Source of the DNA: Narthecium ossifragum
Taxonomy: Eukaryota > Streptophyta > Magnoliopsida > Dioscoreales > Nartheciaceae
Assembly (NCBI GenBank): GCA_963920575.1
Contig: OY986970.1
Coordinates: forward strand, 22,699,274-22,763,273
Length of the DNA stretch: 64,000 nucleotides
Direction: 5' to 3'
Part shown: one piece after another, positions 58,801-64,000 of the stretch
How positions within the stretch are numbered: the first letter of the stretch is position 1
How the letters are laid out: the number at the start of each line of letters is the position of its first letter
Made by a program: the position numbers and the translations under genes
The notes under the pieces: generated by a model
Database searches by the model: none
What the model saw: only the letters and a program-made list of their open reading frames with translations
Told to the model about the DNA's origin: nothing

Positions 58801-59129
58801 GCGATTGAGCATGCCACCGGCATACCAATGCAGTGCGAATCGTAAGAACACTACACTTTTCAACGATCCTTTTAGTGCTCCAATTATATACTCATTAATT
58901 TTTCATTGTCATTGCTAGACTGGACTGCGGACTTTTCGTGTTGAAATACGAGGAAGGCATACACGCCAGTTGTCCTTGGGGCGATTTCGAGTTCAGACAA
59001 TCAGACTTTGCGGGCATTCGTGGACAACTTGCGTATATCATAGTAAGCGTCGACAAGCAGAAGGCGGGCCTTTTGAATCAGCCGCAAAGAAAGCCTGCTC
59101 CAGCACGAGCCGCAAAGAAGAAGAATTAG
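55821..59129 (+). pseudogene. Ulp1-like SUMO protease (C48) gene of a MULE
   Basis: Exons read: 55821-56340 (FTGRCYGAKIKELSSDYVAD, FGHFLELPEVKQDNRLLDEM, NVRALTPEDVAVFLGLPLGG); about 56405-56632; 57164-57781, an acidic linker of repeated EA/AEP/VDA-type units; 57883-58085; about 58293-58470 (GYCTRSHIMSILNNSSIEGD); about 58546-58841; and 58919-59129. The last two carry the peptidase core: H in QHWHLLVVD (58660), D of the same motif (58681), Q in MQCES (58831) and C in LDCGLFVLKYEE (58926), with the Q-x5-C spacing of Ulp1 enzymes. The N-terminal part has stops (56224, 56338), while the catalytic exons have none. Ulp1 enzymes cleave SUMO from proteins; what transposon copies do is unknown. Confidence 0.85.
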
Positions 59130-59330
59130 TTTAGTTGATGTAACACACAGTTTGTCTTGATGTTTTTTAGGTGGTATGTAACAAATCTCATACACATTTA
59201 TCAATATTGTACATGTGCGTATCCTGAAGATAACACATATGTAGAATTTCACACATACGCATCTAATAATTATGCCCGTGCTTCCAACATACAGTTACAC
59301 ACATTTTTTGAAACACGTGTTTTTGAAAAC

Positions 59331-59476
59331 ATACACGTATGGGCTTAAGAAATACACGTATCGTCAGAAACAAATACACGTGTAACACCAAACACGTATA
59401 AAAACCAGTCATTTTGGTGTTACACGTGTATTTGTTTATGACGATACGTGTATTTGTTAGGCCTATACGTGTATTA
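59331..59476. repeat. Large palindrome between the convergent MULE genes
   Basis: Arms 59350-59390 and 59415-59455 are inverted with two or three mismatches (core AAATACACGTATCGTCA and CAAATACACGTGTAACACCA). Weaker pairing extends out to 59331 and 59476. A second inverted pair AAAAACCAGTCA / TGACTGGTTTTT lies at 59400-59411 and 59481-59492. It sits between the 3' ends of the protease gene (59129) and the transposase (59659). Confidence 0.85.
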
Positions 59477-59658
59477 ACATTGACTGGTTTTTACATTGCA
59501 CCAAAAGGTGTACTACACTGCACCATACAATACACACAAGATAGACGCAACATCATGCAGCGGTTGGAGCTGGTGATGTACCAGAAACAGCTACAGGACG
59601 TATGGGTGCATCGGAATGAATGAGTGCTCTACAAGTCTTCTTGTTGTGCCCAAGTACC

Positions 59659-60890
59659 TTACACCTCGAACATCTCCTCATTATTCTCGACTGTGCCTCG
59701 CATTGAGACGACAACCTTCTCTTCCTTCTCTTTCCCCTTCTTGATCACACAGTGAGGTGGATAGACGGGTGGGTCTTCCTCGCTGCCTTTTGGCCAAAAC
59801 TCCTGTGACGCGGTGGGGTGGATCATGTCAGCGTAGGTCGCTCTATAATTATCGGACAGGAACCACTTCTCACAATAGTCGTATTCGGGCAGACTCCTCC
59901 ACATAAGAGCGGCGCAAGCATTTGGGCATGGTATTCCATGCACGTTCCATTCTTTGCACGAACAGTCACGGTTTGCTATATTCACCGCGTAGTATGCTTC
60001 ACAGTATTGAACTTGAAAGTCTGTCACGCTCGATTCTGTGACAGCATATGTCGTCCCATTTCTTTAGCAATATTGAGCTCATTCTCCGCCCACGGAGTCA
60101 AAGTGCTCTCCATGTAGGCCGATTCCCTGTTTCTCATGAAGAAGTAGGACGCTACCTTACGCCGCGTTGATTCCATCATTAATTGGATCGGTAGTGCCTT
60201 GGCCTCCTTCAAAACCCCATTGAAGCTCTCGACCATATTTGTCGACAATATTTTATACCTTCATCCGGAAAAGCAGTGTGCTGCCCACTTCTCCGTAGGG
60301 ATGTCTTGGATATAATCAAACTGTTTTGGATACCTCTCTTTCAACTGATCCATGATCCGTATGAAACTTGCCTCTGTGCACGCAAGCGCGACCGACAAGA
60401 ACATGTTATACGGATGAGAACGCCTCGGTGCGTTGATCAGGTTGCGCGACAGATGGACCATGCAGAACCCATGTGCGGCATCTGGGAACACGTCCTCCAC
60501 AGCCTTGACTATGCCCTTATGTCGATCGGAGATGATGGTCAATGTCTCAAATGGACTGATGCATTGGCCTAATCGTACGAGGAACCAAGACCAAGAAGCA
60601 TCATATTCTTTTTCCCTTATGACAAACACTATTAGGACGATGTGATTGTTGGCGTCCATTCCAATCACGATAAATATCGTCCCTGAATATCTTCCAGTGA
60701 TGAATGTCCCGTCTATCCCGATGACTGGTCGGAGATAATTTTTGAATGCGTGTATGCATGCACCAAAGGCCCAGAAAATCCTATGAAAATGCTGGCACGA
60801 ATCCAACTGAAGTGTTGTCACGGTTCTAGGATCCCTCATCATTAGCTCGCGCATATAAGGCTATATCATATTGAATGAGTCCTCATACGT
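59659..60890 (-). pseudogene. MULE transposase (MURA-like), N-terminally incomplete
   Basis: The minus strand from about 60890 reads TYEDSFNMI, a stop, PYMRELMMRDPRTVTTLQL, then the catalytic core: first Asp in VIGIDGTFITGRYSGTIFIV, second in FETLTIISDRHKGIVKAVED, HGFCMVHLSRNL, and the Glu in MSTNMVESFNGVLKEAKALP. The SWIM zinc finger follows, CSCKEWNVHGIPCPNACAA. Defects: TAG at about 60866, a stop between 60261 and 60248, and a frame change near 60060. The N-terminal third is absent; that space holds an ACGT-rich intron and LTR fragments. Catalytic residues remain readable. Confidence 0.9.
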
Positions 60891-61091
60891 GTCGCGTACC
60901 TGTTTACACCGGAAACACGTTAAATTGTTGTTCACTCACGCTTATATAGTACGTGTATAAATAACCGACACACGCGTATAACCGGCAACACGTATGAAGT
61001 ATACGAGTCTTCAGTTCATTATACCCGTATGTTTTCTACGCATGTAATTTAATATGCATACAAACATACGTGATGATGATGCATAATGTTA

Positions 61092-61640
61092 TATTTTTAT
61101 TCCTTAAAACTTAGCCTCCTGTGCTTATTTGGTACCTAAATACACTCATTATTCTTATATTTTGATTTAAGATGCAATTGAAGTCCTTAAGTTCGAAAAG
61201 AAGCTGAAAAGAGTATATAGATCAACTTTAAAGATTAATCTGTACCTGTTGCTGAAGAACCAGATAATTTTCCATACATGGTTGGAAAGCTCTTGAAGTC
61301 TAGTTGCTGATGAATTTTACGGTTCGTGATTCCGAGTTTTCTAGATGAAGTTACGGTAATTTTAGTACCAATGGCGCAGTCTGGATGGCAAAACAGTAAA
61401 TACTCTAGAAAAAAAGATCGATCCTACTTGCTAAACGGATCGATCCTTTTATGCAGGAACCTGATAGAACGTATATTTTTCAGATGTTCACAGTATGATC
61501 GATTCTACTATCCATCCTACTGAAAAGGATCTATCTTACATCTAGAAAAGGATCGATCCGAGTCGGGCATAGCCAGAAATCGAAGATTTTAATGCAAAGG
61601 ATCGATCCTACACCTCTAGAAGGATCGATCCTACTTTCCC
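61092..61640 (+). mobile_element. Fragment of the GATCGATC-type LTR
   Basis: From about 61180 it is similar to 38290-38790, including ACATGGTTGGAAAGCTCTTG, CCAATGGCGCAGTCTGG and the palindrome cluster. The 3' half of the LTR is missing where a TGTCACGCCCC element begins. Confidence 0.75.
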
Positions 61641-61789
61641 TGTCACGCCCCGACCCAGAAAACTCATCCATATCAAGACGTGAGCCACCTAAACCTGTTT
61701 ACATCATCAATTGACGCACAAGTATATAACTACTATGAATTTAAACAATTTAATCCTCAAATTTTTTTTAACCCAAACAGAAGCATACC
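61641..61789 (+). mobile_element. Fragment of the TGTCAC-type LTR
   Basis: It begins TGTCACGCCCCGACCCAG and matches, as reverse complement, 12586 down to about 12490 (GTGAGCCACCTAAACC, TTTACATCATCAATTG). It breaks off before the MULE TIR. Confidence 0.75.
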
Positions 61790-62637
61790 ATGCGGGAGGG
61801 TTTTTTTTATTTTACTAATTCGTTAACTAACACGTGTGAGTACTACATATTTTTTTTTGCTTTTAGTCTTTGCACTACCCAGTAGAAACGCGCCACATCA
61901 AATGTGTGTTATGATACTTTTGTACACACGCATGGTCATTTATACGCGTGCCTGTTCAAATTCTACGTGTGCAAGGACACGTGTGAGAACTACAAATACA
62001 CGCGAAAATCATATACACGTACACGTTCATAAATTTTGTATACACGCGTATTCTATTTATACGCGTGAAAACAAGTTTAGACGCGTATGTAGAATTTTAT
62101 ACACACGCATCTTATTATTATACCCGCGCTTTTATAACTTACACCTTCGGCCTCCGGTGGGAGTCCGTTAATCGTCATCTCTTCCACCAGTTGTGCTAAT
62201 TCTTCGTCTCAGCTTGGACATGGTTCTCATTGCCTTGCATGTGTGGAGAGCTCTCTCCGGTGAACTATTTTGGCTGAGGTAGAGAAGTGGAGGCAGTGGA
62301 AAGGGAGGAGATATGAAAGAATAATGGAGAAGAGTGGAGAGGGAGAAGAGAAGAGGAGGTAGTGGAGAGGGAGAAGAGAAGATGGCCGGAGGAGCCATAG
62401 CCAGCAGGAGGGAGGGAGGCTTTTTTTTTACGCAAAGTCCTGATGCATGCATTAAATGTGGTAATGATGAGGAGAAACGGGATACGGGATGCAGGTATGG
62501 CATGGCCATCCATGGCATGGGAGGGGAGGGGTAAAATCGAAAATTATAAGGTTTGGAGTCCTCTGTTGTAAAGAAACACTGGGGGGTCTCAATGTGCCAA
62601 ATCTGGACACTTGGGGTCCATTTTGGCAAAAAAATCC
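61790..62637. repeat. Right TIR of the Ulp1 MULE
   Basis: Inverted copy of 54151-55040, with the same CT/GA-rich and ACGCGT-rich blocks and small indels. Confidence 0.92.
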
Positions 62638-62689
62638 AACACTTATAATATGGTTGACCAAAGGACTACTATTATGGCTTGACATCGGT

Positions 62690-64000
62690 TTTTTTGCCTA
62701 AAAAGCCCCCCAGTCATCACTATTAGTAGACCGAGACCCAAACCCCTAAAATTTTGCAGATTCGGACCCCAAATCGCATAAATCCCAAAACTACCCTTAG
62801 ATTCCCCCATCATTAATGGTCATAAATGGCCATGGATGGTCATCCAATTCAACAGCCGTTCTAGGCATTTGAACCGGCACTCGAGAGCGTATGTTAGTGG
62901 CCACATGGCGTGCTTGCATTCACTGGTTGTACGACGCGTCAGCGAAGATGCGACGTGATGATATGAAGTGACGATGTGAAGTGGCCGTCCATCGCACCAA
63001 AACCAGACTTCAACCACGGGTATTAAATCCTACCCGTAAAAACGCGCCAAAACCAGACTTCAACCACGAGTATTAAATCCTACCTGTAAAAACAAGCCTC
63101 ATGTTTCTAACCCGGCGTTTCTTCTCCCGATCCTTCAAACCCCCCCTACGTTTCTCCGACGGTATTTACTAGTCTTCTCTGGCGGTTGCCATACCCTACG
63201 GCCCAAAGTTGGAGTCCATCCAATCGCCCAAGAAATGGAAGGAGTACTCTCGAATGCGTTTGACAAAGCCATGGAAACAGCTATTGTAATAGCGGCCAAG
63301 AAAATCCAAAGTCTTCAACCCAAACCCAAGGTAGCTTTACTCTACTTTAGTGTGTAGAAGAACACCTACAAACACTTATTGCAACAAGAAATCTAAATTT
63401 ATTTCCTTCTATAGATCACGCATATTTTTATACCCGATGATATTAACTCATGGTATTTTGTGATCGCCATTTTTCTACCTGCTGTTTTGTGGACCTTTTA
63501 TGCTCCGTGTTAACATCAGGTATCTTTTTATATCCAATGATATTAACTCGTATTTTGTGCTCGCTAATTTTCTCCATATTATATGGAATACTTGTTATAC
63601 TCGTTGTTATCATCGGGTATATTTTACGTACCCAATGATATATGCTGGTATTTTGTTCTCGTTATTTTTCTACCTGCCTTACTGCATATTGTTTTATGCT
63701 CATTGTTAACATCGGGTATATGTTTATACCCGATGATATTCAGTCATGTTATTTTGTTTCTTGCATTGTTTTACCTGCTGTGTTGCGCACCTTTTATGCT
63801 CGTTGTTAACATCGTGTCATTGCTTATACCCGTTAATATGTGTCCTTATGTACATGTAATATTTTATTTAACGCATGTACACAATCCTACATATGAATCG
63901 AGCAGCGAGCCGGGGGGGAACCCCATTTGTGGCCAACTATTTTGCGGCGAAGATCAAGGAGGCCGCACGAATGCACCTTAAAATCATCTGTCACACACCG
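62690..64000 (+). mobile_element. Second Ulp1-type MULE, left part, cut by the window edge
   Basis: It opens GGTTTTTTTGCCTAAAAAGC, similar in style to the end of the preceding MULE. Bases 63234-63330 give MEGVLSNAFDKAMETAIVIA and a GT donor, homologous to the first exon near 55365. Bases about 63905-64000 read TPFVANYFAAKIKEAARMHL, matching FTGRCYGAKIKELSSDYVAD of the first element's gene. The intron between holds a tandem repeat. No target duplication can be checked. Confidence 0.7.
63421..63840. repeat. Four-copy ~100-bp tandem repeat in an intron
   Basis: Units begin near 63431, 63530, 63631 and 63728, each with ACCCGATGATATT, GTATTTTGT, TTTTCTACCTGC and TTAACATCGGGTAT. The unit ends are inverted (ATACCCGATG against CATCGGGTAT), so adjacent units form small palindromes. 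Copies are diverged. Confidence 0.8.

Larger units (their letters stand above)
54151..62637. mobile_element. Ulp1-carrying Mutator-like element (KI/Kaonashi-like), 8.5 kb
   Basis: TIRs of ~850-890 bp (54151-about 55040 and about 61790-62637) begin GGATTTTTTGCCAAAATGG. Flanking 9-bp repeats AACACTTAC (54142-54150) and AACACTTAT (62638-62646) match at 8 of 9. Inside are a plus-strand Ulp1-like protease gene and a minus-strand MULE transposase gene, converging as mudrA and mudrB do in maize MuDR. Plant MULEs with Ulp1 genes are known. The right half carries fragments of two LTR families. The transposase is broken, so the copy is probably not self-mobile. Confidence 0.92.

Overview
This window is nuclear DNA of a flowering plant, most likely from a repeat-rich intergenic region. 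It holds one apparently intact single-copy gene and more than twenty transposable elements, many of them nested. The plant assignment rests on plant-only families: a BAT1-type amino-acid permease, CYP89A and ALDH2C gene fragments, plant mobile domain (PMD) and Ulp1-carrying Mutator-like elements, TRIMs, a chromovirus, and LTR elements primed by initiator tRNA-Met. I cannot decide between monocot and eudicot. No tRNA, rRNA, CRISPR or prokaryotic-style operon was seen. All exon models were read by eye from homology and GT/AG boundaries.

Layout. 1-2.1 kb: a small Pack-MULE-like element (9-bp target-site duplication, TSD), a hAT-type MITE and a tiny LINE 3' end with an 18-bp TSD. 2.37-6.87 kb, minus strand: the permease gene, eight exons including a 19-nt microexon, 521 codons, no defects seen. 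7-8.1 kb: small repeats and a 32-bp perfect inverted repeat. 8.1-12.6 kb: non-coding LTR-like sequence bounded by two diverged, inverted TGTCAC ends, followed by a hAT transposase remnant and a LINE tail. 14.5-19.1 kb: a Mutator-like element (MULE) with ~300-bp terminal inverted repeats (TIRs), transposase remnants and an almost intact PMD gene. 19.86-20.39 kb: a TRIM whose 5' LTR is replaced by an inverted LTR end. 20.43-25.1 kb: a 4.7-kb hAT with its own transposase, containing a second, complete TRIM with only 72 bp between its LTRs. 26-27.3 kb: LINE and Helitron fragments. 27.6-33.6 kb: a CYP89A-like gene fragment cut near codon 21 by a complete chromovirus (TSD TACCC). 34-35 kb: Helitron-type ends, an ALDH2C fragment and a LINE tail. 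35-44.5 kb: two head-to-tail LINEs, the first split by a solo LTR. 44.9-48.4 kb: a Helitron Rep/helicase remnant split by a second solo LTR of the same family. 48.9-54 kb: two CACTA ends, an LTR-like stretch carrying a Harbinger-type element, and a CACTA transposase exon. 54.15-62.64 kb: an 8.5-kb MULE with ~850-bp TIRs, a Ulp1-like cysteine protease gene (+) and a transposase gene (-) in convergent, MuDR-like order. From 62.69 kb to the end: the start of a second, related MULE.

How it works together. Only the permease looks like a normal host gene; it would move amino acids or GABA across a membrane. The rest records successive insertions. Target duplications fix several of them: the chromovirus entered CYP89A, a solo LTR entered a LINE, another entered a Helitron, and a TRIM entered a hAT. 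The most unusual observations are the TRIM with two identical outward-facing LTR ends; the MULE whose non-coding DNA is crowded with ACGCGT/ACACGTGT-type palindromes and has a large palindrome between its two converging genes; the PMD gene carried inside a MULE; and the selective preservation of the Ulp1 catalytic core in an element whose transposase is broken.
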